The position numbers were made by a program, and so were the translations under genes. A stretch of 64,000 nucleotides of DNA, from positions 62,001 through 126,000 of the forward strand of contig CAMBMO010000003.1 of assembly GCA_945868805.1 (NCBI GenBank), written 5' to 3'. Shown here piece by piece: positions 51,107-59,675 of this stretch. The notes beneath the pieces were generated by a model. It did not search any database and was not told where the DNA came from. It worked only from the letters and a program-made list of their open reading frames with translations. The stretch is from Singulisphaera sp. GP187 (GTDB lineage: Bacteria; Planctomycetota; Phycisphaerae; Phycisphaerales; SM1A02). The stretch's first letter is position 1. Every line of letters begins with the position of its first letter.

Positions 51107-54100
51107 CTATCTCGTCGCCTTCAGCAAATCGAGATATGCGACAAGATCGCGCATTTCGCGTGGCGAAAGGAGCGGTGCCATCGGTGGCATCGCCGAACTC
51201 GCGCCGAATCCTTCGGCGATGACCAACTGAGGTTCGAGCAACGACTGCAACATCGTGCGTCGATCGAGTCGCGATCCGATCCCATCGAGCGCGGGTCCCG
51301 CATGACCGCCAATTCCGGCGACGGCGTGACAGCGCAAGCATGCGGCGGATGAGTGGTACATCAGAATCTCTCGTCCTCGGGCCACATCGCCCCCTTGCAA
51401 AACGTTGGGGGCAAGCGAATCAGTGAGGCTCGTTCCGGCGGTTGGATTCATCAGCACCGCAACCTTTGCGGCGTGCGCGTCTCCTGTCGCAAGAGCGGTC
51501 TCGATGAGATCGAGCCGAAGCCCAGCCGCGATGCTGTCCTCGTTGAGCTGGTCGAGCAGTCTCGCGAGTGTTTCGTTCGCCTCTTGACTGGTTGCTGTGC
51601 TTGGTGTTTGCGCAAGCTGACCGATCAACTTGGCACCAGCTTGTTGTTCCGGCTCGGTTCCCGAAGCAATGGCCTGTTTCGCTTCCTTGAGCGCGCGAGC
51701 AGGATCAACAGCAACGAGATACTGGCGCGCCGAGATACGCAGGCCTTCGTCGGAGGCGACGAGCGATGCATCGAGCGCCTGCGCAAGCGACTCGTGCTTG
51801 GATGTCGCGAGCTGTCCAAGCGATGCGACGCGTTCAGCGCAAGTGCGCTTGTCGTCAAGGACCGCAGCGAGATTTGCACGCTGATCGAGTGCGACTCCGG
51901 ATTCGGTCGCCAACTTCAGCGCTGCAGTACGGATATCGCCATTCGAATCGGATGCGAGACCGGGAATGCTCGTTGCGAGAACCGACTTCAGAATCTCTGC
52001 GTCTCGCGTGGGCGCAGAGACGCTTGCGAGAAAAAGCGCGTTTACACGTCCATGGACACGGTCGCGCAAACTCGGCAGTTGAACCTCGCTGAGTGCTGCG
52101 AGCGCGTCGATTCGAACATGAGCCGGGAGTTGTTCGTTCGCGGCGATGCTCGCGATCGGGAGAGCTCCGCCAGTTCCGCGGGCGAGATTCGCGCCAATCG
52201 TTCGACGCGCAAATGCGGCGATGTTAGGTTCGCTCTCGATGTGTCCGATCGGTCGCTCAACAACTCCGCTTGGGAGCTTCCAGCCGATGGCGAGATGATT
52301 CCCGCCACCACCTTGAGAGTGGCGCGCTTCAAGGAGGTACTTCGCACCTACACGCAATTGCACCGGCGGGGAAATCTGTGATGGCGTCGACTCCCAACCC
52401 TCGGGGTCTGAGTATCCATCGACTCTCGCCAAAACTTGCTTGGACTTCGCGACGCCGACTTCTTGAATCGTCAGCACGGAGTGATCGTCACTCGTCAGAT
52501 AGAACTGGTATGTGCCGTCGACTGGCACGGTGATCTCACTGCTCAATCGTTGCAGATAGTGATCGCCGTGCGAACTGAAGCCCGTTGCCTCGCTCGACTG
52601 CGCCATCTCGTCCGCCGCTCGAGCGAAGAGTGCGTCGTTTTCGAGCGCAGTCGAAGAGTCCACGCTCTGCTTGCGCCAGACTTCGCGCTTGAAGAGCGGG
52701 GCGGTGGCGATCGCAAGTGCTTGCGAAGCGTTCGAGTACTTGCTCATTCGTCCGCTCGCAGTTGCGAGGGCTTCGAACGCACCCGGGATCGGCACATCCC
52801 AGATCGCACGCGCGGCTTCGGTCGCGATGCGAAAGTCTGGGTCGAAGAGAAATCGCTGAATTGCGGGATCTTCATGCCGTCGCATCGCCAGGAGTGATCC
52901 GAGTCGGACGCTCGCAAACTGATCCGCTGAGAGTTCCTGCAATTGTGCTGAACTCGCACATCCTGCAAGCCCCACGACCAGCGCGTGCCGGAGAAATGGA
53001 TCATGCACGTCGTTTTCCCAGATCGCTGCACTGATCGCTTGAACGGGATCGAGCTGCGATCCTGGCTGCTGCTCTCCGAACTGCCCGAGTGCGATCGCAC
53101 ACGCCGCCCGCACCCGGGCGCTTTCGTCGAGCACATGCTCGATGAGTTTCGCGATCGCTGGCGCGTACCGCGTGTCGCCGAGGACGCGCGCGGTTTGCAC
53201 GCGCACTTCGGCGTCTTCCGAATCGAGCAACAAGACGATTGGCGCGAGCGGATGAGGCTGCGTCACGATCGGGCTTCGGATTCCACTCGCCTGCATTCCG
53301 AGCGCCCAGATTGCGTGCAGTCGCGCCAATTGCGCGAGCCGATCCGTTGTTTCGGTCGACTCACCAGCTTGAGCGAGCGCAAGCAACTGTAAGGTCGAGA
53401 GCGAACCCATCGAAGCGAGTGCGAACTGCGCACCTCGACGCACTCGAATGTCCGCGTGAGCTAGGAGCACGATCAACTCGCTGATCGGACGTGCCGAGAA
53501 TCCAGCAGTCAAGAGTGCGCGTGTTTGTATCGATTCGGGCGCATCGCAAACCGTCGGATTCCAAATCGCATGGATCTGCCCCTTGTCGGTCGAGAACCAA
53601 CCGCCACCCCACGCGCTGACATACATGCGACCGTCGGGCGCAAATGCAACATCGGTCGCGAGGACTCCGGTCGCGAACGGCAAGACCTCGGTGACCTTGT
53701 ACCCCGCGCCATTGATCTCGACGCGAATCGAATTCACTCCGCTGTGAGTTTCACTGCCGAGGAAATCGCAGAGATAGAAGCGTTGATCCCACTGTGCTGG
53801 TAAGCCCGTGCCGGGCGCATAGGCGAGTCCCGAAGGTCCGCTCCCGACATGCGCGAGCGCAGGCAGAGTCCACGCGGGATACCGCTCGTCCGATCCAGTG
53901 CGCACATGCCAGATTCCTTCTTGATTCCATGGACCTCGTTGATTCGCACCCTCAAGGGTCTGGTAGTTCATGTCCCAACCCGTTTCGCCACCTTGCATCA
54001 CATAGACGAAACGTGCGCGATCGCCACCATCGGAATTGTTGTCGCCCGTGAAGAGATCGCCGTACTCGTTGAAGGCAAGTTCCTGCGGATTTCGCAACCC

Positions 54101-54862
54101 CGAAGCGAAGATCTCGAGCTGCGTTCCATCGGGTCTGCAGCGAAAGACTGCGCCAGACTTCGGATCCGCGAGGACTTTGCCCTCGCGTGTCGTCACGTGA
54201 TATCCACGGTCACCGATCGACCAGTAAAGAAGTCCGTCCATTCCGATGACCAGTCCGTGCATGTCGTGACCACGAAGCGCGGTTCGCACGCCGAATCCCG
54301 TAAAGACTGCGTTGGTCGTTTCCGCAATCCCGTCGTTGTTCGTGTCGGTCAATCGCCAGAGATTTGGAATGCATGTGTAGAAAACATCGTCGCCATCCGC
54401 GAGCACTCCAGCGCCGGTTCCATCGAGTGGATCGCGGAAGTCGCGGGAGAAGTTCGCGACTCGGTCGCCCACGCCGTCGCCATCGGAATCCTCGACCATA
54501 CGAATGCGATCCGCGAACGCTCGGTAGTAGTCCATGCCACCCTTGCGCTTGTCTTTCCATTTTTCGTAGTAGGCCAGCCGATCCTCGACCGTCTGTGCAG
54601 TCAGGTCGTCCATCAACCAGAACTTGCTCGACCGATTGTCCTCAATGCCTCTTTCCTGGCGCGCACTCTCAGCGACGAAGACTCGACCCTGCGCGTCGAT
54701 ATCGAAAGCGACAGGATCGACCACGAGGGGCTCGCGTGCGAAGAGCGCGATCCTGAATCCCTCCGGCACCGCGATAGGATCGATCCGGGTTGGCGTGGAT
54801 TGCGGCGCCACGACTGGGGGTGGAACGAACAACACGAACATCAATCCGAAGAGCAGTGACAT
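51107..54862 (-). CDS. PVC-type dehydrogenase with HEAT repeats, PA14-like domain and cytochrome c site
   Basis: 1251-residue exported protein typical of planctomycetes and verrucomicrobia. Signal peptide MSLLFGLMFVLFVPPPVVA. Residues about 25-420 form a membrane-bound-dehydrogenase/PQQ-type beta-propeller (VPEGFRIALFAREPLVVDPVAFDIDAQGRVFVAES; GHDMHGLVIGMDGLLYWSIGDRGYH; GTQLEIFASGLRNPQELAFNEYGDLFTGDNNSDGGD). HEAT repeats follow (about 450-690), then a PA14-like domain (about 760-890, YQFYLTSDDHSVLTI), more helical repeats, and a cytochrome c domain with haem motif CLRCH at 1175-1179 and candidate axial Met near 1225. Likely oxidises a sugar in the periplasm and passes electrons to haem. Start ATG at 54862. 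Confidence 0.93.
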   Translation of the reverse strand: MSLLFGLMFVLFVPPPVVAPQSTPTRIDPIAVPEGFRIALFAREPLVVDPVAFDIDAQGRVFVAESARQERGIEDNRSSKFWLMDDLTAQTVEDRLAYYEKWKDKRKGGMDYYRAFADRIRMVEDSDGDGVGDRVANFSRDFRDPLDGTGAGVLADGDDVFYTCIPNLWRLTDTNNDGIAETTNAVFTGFGVRTALRGHDMHGLVIGMDGLLYWSIGDRGYHVTTREGKVLADPKSGAVFRCRPDGTQLEIFASGLRNPQELAFNEYGDLFTGDNNSDGGDRARFVYVMQGGETGWDMNYQTLEGANQRGPWNQEGIWHVRTGSDERYPAWTLPALAHVGSGPSGLAYAPGTGLPAQWDQRFYLCDFLGSETHSGVNSIRVEINGAGYKVTEVLPFATGVLATDVAFAPDGRMYVSAWGGGWFSTDKGQIHAIWNPTVCDAPESIQTRALLTAGFSARPISELIVLLAHADIRVRRGAQFALASMGSLSTLQLLALAQAGESTETTDRLAQLARLHAIWALGMQASGIRSPIVTQPHPLAPIVLLLDSEDAEVRVQTARVLGDTRYAPAIAKLIEHVLDESARVRAACAIALGQFGEQQPGSQLDPVQAISAAIWENDVHDPFLRHALVVGLAGCASSAQLQELSADQFASVRLGSLLAMRRHEDPAIQRFLFDPDFRIATEAARAIWDVPIPGAFEALATASGRMSKYSNASQALAIATAPLFKREVWRKQSVDSSTALENDALFARAADEMAQSSEATGFSSHGDHYLQRLSSEITVPVDGTYQFYLTSDDHSVLTIQEVGVAKSKQVLARVDGYSDPEGWESTPSQISPPVQLRVGAKYLLEARHSQGGGGNHLAIGWKLPSGVVERPIGHIESEPNIAAFARRTIGANLARGTGGALPIASIAANEQLPAHVRIDALAALSEVQLPSLRDRVHGRVNALFLASVSAPTRDAEILKSVLATSIPGLASDSNGDIRTAALKLATESGVALDQRANLAAVLDDKRTCAERVASLGQLATSKHESLAQALDASLVASDEGLRISARQYLVAVDPARALKEAKQAIASGTEPEQQAGAKLIGQLAQTPSTATSQEANETLARLLDQLNEDSIAAGLRLDLIETALATGDAHAAKVAVLMNPTAGTSLTDSLAPNVLQGGDVARGREILMYHSSAACLRCHAVAGIGGHAGPALDGIGSRLDRRTMLQSLLEPQLVIAEGFGASSAMPPMAPLLSPREMRDLVAYLDLLKATR

Positions 54863-54885
54863 GCGAAAGAGGGTAATTTAGATGG

Positions 54886-56826
54886 GTGAATTCGGAGCAG
54901 CTCAAGACAATTCGCGAGCAAGTTGCGCAGATTGGTGCGCGTATTCAGTCGCAGTTATTGCCACATGGTGGGCTCCCGCATCGCAACGCATTCGCACACA
55001 TTTGGCTTGGAGTGAAGACGGTCTTTGGTGAACACTGGCGGGAAGGCGCTCAAAGTTCAGAAGTCGGCGCATTTGTCGCATGGATTGGCGCGAATCCCAA
55101 TGCGTCCTACGAGTCCTTCGATGGCGAGGTCACACCGTGTTTGTTGCTTGCGCAGAAGGCACCTCAAGGGGGGCTTTTCGACGATTTGGCCGAAAGTGGT
55201 GACTCGGCCGGACCACCGATTCCGCAAATTTTGTTTTGCTCGGGGGCGATTCTGTGGCATACTCGCGCAATGAAGAAATATGTATCTATTGTTGCGTTCA
55301 CTGCGAGCGTTCTTGGCGGACTCTGTTTGGCTTGGTCACCGACTGCTGTTACGACACTCGGAGGTGGGCCAAACGATCAAGTTCAAGCCAAAGTTTCGGC
55401 AGGATCCAACGACGAGTTCTTCGTGTCGTGGTTCGACAACGCAACGGGTGGATACGACGTCCGAGCGAATCGCTTCAGTGCTTCTGGTTTGCCGATGTGG
55501 GGATCGAACGGCACGCTGGTCGCTGATCGTAGTTACTCGTCGACGGTGGATTACAGCTCGTGGCGTTGTAGCGGCGATCGATTCGCGGTCGCATACAACG
55601 ACGATCGGCTCGGTGGCGACCGCATCAGTTTCTCTTTGCTGAGTGCGAGCGGCGCGATCACTTGGACGACCACAGTCGGAACCGCGGGCGCTTCTGTAGC
55701 AAATCCGAAAGTTTGCGAGGATCCATTCGATGGTTCGATCTATGGGTCATGGCTCGAAGGATCATCGAGCAGGGTTCAGAAGTTCGATGCAGTCACCGGC
55801 GCATTGCTGTGGGCGACGCCGATCACGATTCAAGATGGCACTGCGCAGACATGGAATGTCGATCTTTGGCCAGCAGCTGACACGGCTGGTGGCATCATGC
55901 TTTCGTGCGTTCGACAAGTTGGATTCACTGGCGCAAAAACGCTCAAGGCATGGCGGATTTCGCCAGCTGGAGTGGTTGGATGGACAACGGGCAGTACAGC
56001 ACCAGCGGTCGTCTTTTCAACAGGGTCGCTGCAGATCGGGAATTACCCACCATGCCAGTCGATTCCCGGAATCGGATATGTCTTCTGCTGGTACACGTCG
56101 AGTCCACTGCAGTGCTATGTTCAGTTTCTGGACACACTTGGAATTCCAAAGTTTGGAACGAGCGGAGTTGCGGTCGCTTCGACGACGGCTCTTAATCGCG
56201 TGGGTCCATACTTCGCGGTCGATGCCGCTGCAGATCGCATGTATGTCGTCTGCCCAGAAAATGTTCCGAACACTTCGACCTACAGCGTGATGGCCCAGTC
56301 GTTTGCCTTGAGCGGAACGGGCACGCGACTTTGGGGCGAGATGGGTAGAAACCTTCTGCCGAGTGGCACGCTCTACTCCGCGGACTTCGTTGGTGTTCGC
56401 TGCGGAAACGGCGCAGCCACCTTCGCATGGCAATCGTCGACTTCATTTGGGCAGACTTCACTTTCTGCGCGACGAATCAATATCGATGGCACCGATGCGT
56501 GGGTCGCTGGCACCGTGCTCGTCGATACAGCAGGTTCGAAGAGCAAGATGGTTTCAGTGCGGCAGTCCGACGCGTCCGTCTTCATCTGGAGCGCAGGGGC
56601 GACGGGTGGTGCATCGGATGTCGTGGCACAGCGCGTCGGGAATGACCGATCGATCGGTGGCAATCCCTCGGTTCCTGGAGATCTCAACGGGGACGGTGCG
56701 GTGAATGGCATTGATCTTGCAATTACCCTCGCAGCGTGGGGCACGAACGATCCGATCGCCGACGTCAACCATGACAACATCGTTGACGGAGCTGACATGG
56801 CAGTCGTTCTCGCTGCGTGGAGTTGA
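54886..56826 (+). CDS. In-frame fusion: small cytoplasmic-type domain plus secreted dockerin-tailed protein
   Basis: One uninterrupted 646-codon frame from a GTG at 54886. Residues 1-105 look like an independent small soluble protein (EQLKTIREQVAQIGARIQSQL, HIWLGVKTVFGEHWREG, ending GGLFDDLAE). Residue 129 is the Met of a perfect signal peptide (MKKYVSIVAFTASVLGGLCLAWS), followed by a beta-propeller-like secreted body (DEFFVSWFDNATGGYDVRANRF; TFAWQSSTSFGQTSLSARRI) and a dockerin-like pair GDLNGDGAVNGIDL / DVNHDNIVDGADM (598-646). A signal peptide cannot work at residue 129, so the secreted protein (518 residues) is probably translated from the ATG at 55270, with the upstream part made as its own or a read-through product. 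Confidence 0.75.
   Translation: MNSEQLKTIREQVAQIGARIQSQLLPHGGLPHRNAFAHIWLGVKTVFGEHWREGAQSSEVGAFVAWIGANPNASYESFDGEVTPCLLLAQKAPQGGLFDDLAESGDSAGPPIPQILFCSGAILWHTRAMKKYVSIVAFTASVLGGLCLAWSPTAVTTLGGGPNDQVQAKVSAGSNDEFFVSWFDNATGGYDVRANRFSASGLPMWGSNGTLVADRSYSSTVDYSSWRCSGDRFAVAYNDDRLGGDRISFSLLSASGAITWTTTVGTAGASVANPKVCEDPFDGSIYGSWLEGSSSRVQKFDAVTGALLWATPITIQDGTAQTWNVDLWPAADTAGGIMLSCVRQVGFTGAKTLKAWRISPAGVVGWTTGSTAPAVVFSTGSLQIGNYPPCQSIPGIGYVFCWYTSSPLQCYVQFLDTLGIPKFGTSGVAVASTTALNRVGPYFAVDAAADRMYVVCPENVPNTSTYSVMAQSFALSGTGTRLWGEMGRNLLPSGTLYSADFVGVRCGNGAATFAWQSSTSFGQTSLSARRINIDGTDAWVAGTVLVDTAGSKSKMVSVRQSDASVFIWSAGATGGASDVVAQRVGNDRSIGGNPSVPGDLNGDGAVNGIDLAITLAAWGTNDPIADVNHDNIVDGADMAVVLAAWS
55258..55263 (+). promoter_or_regulatory. 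Putative -10 box for internal leaderless start at 55270
   Basis: CATACT lies 6 nt before the ATG at 55270, with TTGCTC (55236-55241) 16 bp upstream as a possible -35. No Shine-Dalgarno sequence precedes this ATG. The box lies inside the open frame that begins at 54886. Confidence 0.45.
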
Positions 56827-56929
56827 AGAGAAGCCGCGTCCTGACGAAATTGATTGGCGCGACGAAGCCCGAACGACCGAGTTGAGTCACTTGACGGTCG
56901 CTCTCGCAAGTGCGATCCTACGAACACCG

Positions 56930-58096
56930 ATGGATCCAACTCAGTCGCAAGCGGATCAGAAGCCCCTTCGTATGATCGCGATGCTGCCGTCGATTGGTCA
57001 GCCTCGACATGGAAAGCGTCTCGACACGCTGGCGCAGCGAGGCTTCGAAACGACCGCACTCGCATTTGAGCGGAAGTATCACTCTGGTCGTGTCCCGAAT
57101 TGTCCGATTGTCGTTGTTGGTAAGGCTGTCGAGAGACGGCACGCCGGCAGGCTTCTGGCACTCATCAAGGCGTGGCCCGAGGTGCGCCGACGCATTCGCG
57201 GATGCGACATCGTCTACGCATTCGGAACCGATATGGCACTCTTGGCGGTCATGGGTCGACTCTTCGGCAAGACTTCAATCGTCATGGAGATCAGCGACAT
57301 CGTTCCGATTCAGGTGAACGCCAGCTGGCGAGGTCGGATCTTCCGAATCGTTGACAAGTGGGTGACGTCTCGTTGTCAGTTGATCGTGACGACGACTCCG
57401 AAATTTCTGAGCGAGTACTACCAGCGACGTCTCGGAGTCCACGTCCCAGGAATCGTCTTGGAAAACAAGGTTGATGCCGCGTTCGGCACGAGCGTGCGTC
57501 AGGATGCCCAGTCGCGAACGCCGTCATCAACCGACCCAATTCGCATCGGGTATTTCGGACTCATCGGTTGCCCGTGGTCGGTCGAAGTCCTGAAGACTCT
57601 CGTCACCCGGCATCCAAATCGATTTGAAGTTTGCTTTGCTGGATATCGATGGCCCACGGTGGATCTCGATCGATACCTCGCAACCACGCCGAACTTTTTA
57701 TATTCAGGAGAGTTCAAGTCGCCTAGGGATCTTCCGAAGATCTACGGAGAAGTTGATGTCACCTGGGTGTGCTATCCGCCCATCGGTCCGTCGGACTGGA
57801 ATCTCAGATGGGCTCGTCCGAATCGTTTTTACGAGAGCTGTCTCTTCTGCGTGCCAGTTGTTTCGCGGGAGGGATCGTGCGACTCGGTCGATGTCGCGCG
57901 ATTCAAGATCGGACTGGTCATGGACAAGGTCGCGGTCCAAGAGGCCGCCGATGTCCTTGCAACCCATCTCACGCACGAGAATCTTGCGCAGTGGCGAGAA
58001 AACATGCGATCCGTGCCCGAGGATGTTTATCAATACACCACGGAATTCGATCGACTCGCTTCATTGATGCGGGCGCTGGTCCACCTTCACCATTAA
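56930..58096 (+). CDS. Glycosyltransferase family 4-like protein
   Basis: 388-residue cytoplasmic or peripheral GT-B glycosyltransferase. N-terminal half: LRMIAMLPSIGQPRHGKRLDTLAQRGFETTALAF and CDIVYAFGTDMALLAVMGRLFGKTSIVMEISDIV, then TTTPKFLSEYYQRR and a VLENKVD segment typical of GT4 enzymes. C-terminal nucleotide-sugar-binding half: RIGYFGLIGCPWSVEVLKTL, FLYSGEFKSPRDLPKIYGEVDVTWVCYPP, and NRFYESCLFCVPVVS with an E/C motif before it. Donor and acceptor unknown. The ATG at 56930 is chosen over earlier in-frame starts, which overlap the upstream gene. First gene of the polysaccharide locus; its stop overlaps the flippase stop by 4 bp. Confidence 0.88.
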   Translation: MDPTQSQADQKPLRMIAMLPSIGQPRHGKRLDTLAQRGFETTALAFERKYHSGRVPNCPIVVVGKAVERRHAGRLLALIKAWPEVRRRIRGCDIVYAFGTDMALLAVMGRLFGKTSIVMEISDIVPIQVNASWRGRIFRIVDKWVTSRCQLIVTTTPKFLSEYYQRRLGVHVPGIVLENKVDAAFGTSVRQDAQSRTPSSTDPIRIGYFGLIGCPWSVEVLKTLVTRHPNRFEVCFAGYRWPTVDLDRYLATTPNFLYSGEFKSPRDLPKIYGEVDVTWVCYPPIGPSDWNLRWARPNRFYESCLFCVPVVSREGSCDSVDVARFKIGLVMDKVAVQEAADVLATHLTHENLAQWRENMRSVPEDVYQYTTEFDRLASLMRALVHLHH

Positions 58097-59616
58097 CCGC
58101 GCCGCCGAAGCTTGGCGGCTGTGCTCGCGAGTACTCCATCGAGTGTGGTTCGGATGTCCGCGTGCGTCCAGCGCATCACCCAGATTGCCACCAACGCTGT
58201 CGCCGGTCCGACGACGACCAATGACGCGATGCTCCCAGCGTCTCCATGCTCGCAGAGCAATCGGACGAGCAGGTACGCCCCGCCAAAGATCGGAACGCAG
58301 ACCAACCACGGGCGTACGAAGATTGCGAGTGATTCGAATCCATGCGCCTTCGGCGAACTTCGCGTGCAAAGCCAAACAACAAGCGGTGTACTGATTGCCC
58401 AGACCGATGCACTGGCGATTGCGATGCCGAGTGCGCCAGATTGCTTTGCGCCGAACCAGTAGATCGGACAAGACACCACGAACTGAACGATCTGCCAGAC
58501 GAGGAAAGTGCCGAATCGTCGCTGCGCCCTTAGACAAGACATCGAAGGACCAGCGGCGAACGTGAATGCTTGCATCACGCTTATGACTTGGAAGACCGGA
58601 ATCGCTGGCTGCCACTTCTCGTCGAGGAGCAGTCGAAAGAGCGGTTCTGCGAGGATCGCTTGCGCGAAACTGATTGGGACGCAAACCGCGCTCAAGACAC
58701 GCTGTGACTTCAAGAATCCGGCAACTTGCCGTTCCGGGTCGTCCTGAAGGCGACCGAAAATTGGCTGGAGGACGACACCGAGTTGGAATGCGATGATTGA
58801 GTTCGCCTGAGAGGCGATTGTGTAGACAAATCCAAACAACCCGGTCTCGAAGGAGCCGCTCACGATCCCTAGCACCAAGACTTCGAGCATGACGATCACA
58901 TTGTGGATGTATTGAGCGCTCGCCGCCTTCGCGAATGATCGAAAGAGGAAGCCGGCGACTCGCGTGTCGAATCGATCCAACGAGCTTCGATCCACTTCGC
59001 GGTGGTAGCAGACGCCGCGCGCAGCGACCGCGACGACCTGTGGCACGACAAGCGAAGCAGCTCGCCCTCCAAGCATCGCCGTCGCGACCGAGAGTAGTGT
59101 CGCTCCCATCTGCACGAGTCCGTCGATCATGGCCATGCGCCGGTAGGCCAGACCAAGTCGGAGCGCCGAAAGCGGCAGCATCAATCGCGCTTCAAGGATC
59201 GGTCGAATCGCGAGTACGGCGAGTAGTCCGCCGAGCCACAGCGGCGGAAATTCATCGTAGAAGTAGAGCGCGATCGGAATGCTCACGAGGGTCATCACAG
59301 CCATGCAACAACCGATAATCATCGCGAGCCCCGATGCGCTCTTGGCCAGCATCGCGAAGCGCCTCGGGTGTGCGATCAAAACATCTCCGACGGTCAGCGG
59401 TTGCAAGAAGGTCGCAACGCTGAAGGTCGCGAGCGCTTGAACGCCGACTCCGTACTCGGACGGAGAAAGAAAATAGGCGATGACGAGAATCGCGGCTGAT
59501 GTCAGGAACTTGTTCAGCACCCACTGCGCGAGGTTCCAAGCCGATCCCCGCAACGCCACTTGACCAAAGGATTCTTGTTGTGTCGGCAACACCGACTTTC
59601 GTGACGAATCCGCCAT
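58093..59616 (-). CDS. Wzx-like polysaccharide flippase (MATE/MOP family)
   Basis: 507-residue inner-membrane protein with 12-14 helices, of the polysaccharide-transport (PST/Wzx) branch of the MOP superfamily. Seen: GSAWNLAQWVLNKFLTSAAILVIAYFLSPSEYGVGVQALATF at the start, PTVGDVLI-like linker, GLLAVLAIRPILEARLMLPLSALRLGLAYRRM, FGFVYTIASQANSIIAFQLGVVLQPIFGRLQDDPERQVAGF, and ISVMQAFTFAAGPSMSCLRAQRRFGTF. It would move lipid-linked repeat units across the membrane. Start ATG at 59616. Divergent from the asparagine-synthase gene (59 bp between starts). Confidence 0.9.
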   Translation of the reverse strand: MADSSRKSVLPTQQESFGQVALRGSAWNLAQWVLNKFLTSAAILVIAYFLSPSEYGVGVQALATFSVATFLQPLTVGDVLIAHPRRFAMLAKSASGLAMIIGCCMAVMTLVSIPIALYFYDEFPPLWLGGLLAVLAIRPILEARLMLPLSALRLGLAYRRMAMIDGLVQMGATLLSVATAMLGGRAASLVVPQVVAVAARGVCYHREVDRSSLDRFDTRVAGFLFRSFAKAASAQYIHNVIVMLEVLVLGIVSGSFETGLFGFVYTIASQANSIIAFQLGVVLQPIFGRLQDDPERQVAGFLKSQRVLSAVCVPISFAQAILAEPLFRLLLDEKWQPAIPVFQVISVMQAFTFAAGPSMSCLRAQRRFGTFLVWQIVQFVVSCPIYWFGAKQSGALGIAIASASVWAISTPLVVWLCTRSSPKAHGFESLAIFVRPWLVCVPIFGGAYLLVRLLCEHGDAGSIASLVVVGPATALVAIWVMRWTHADIRTTLDGVLASTAAKLRRRG

Positions 59617-59675
59617 AGAGTTGGGAATAGTAGTCACGCCTGCCTCGAATGCCCTAGGATCGCAACCGAGATTCC

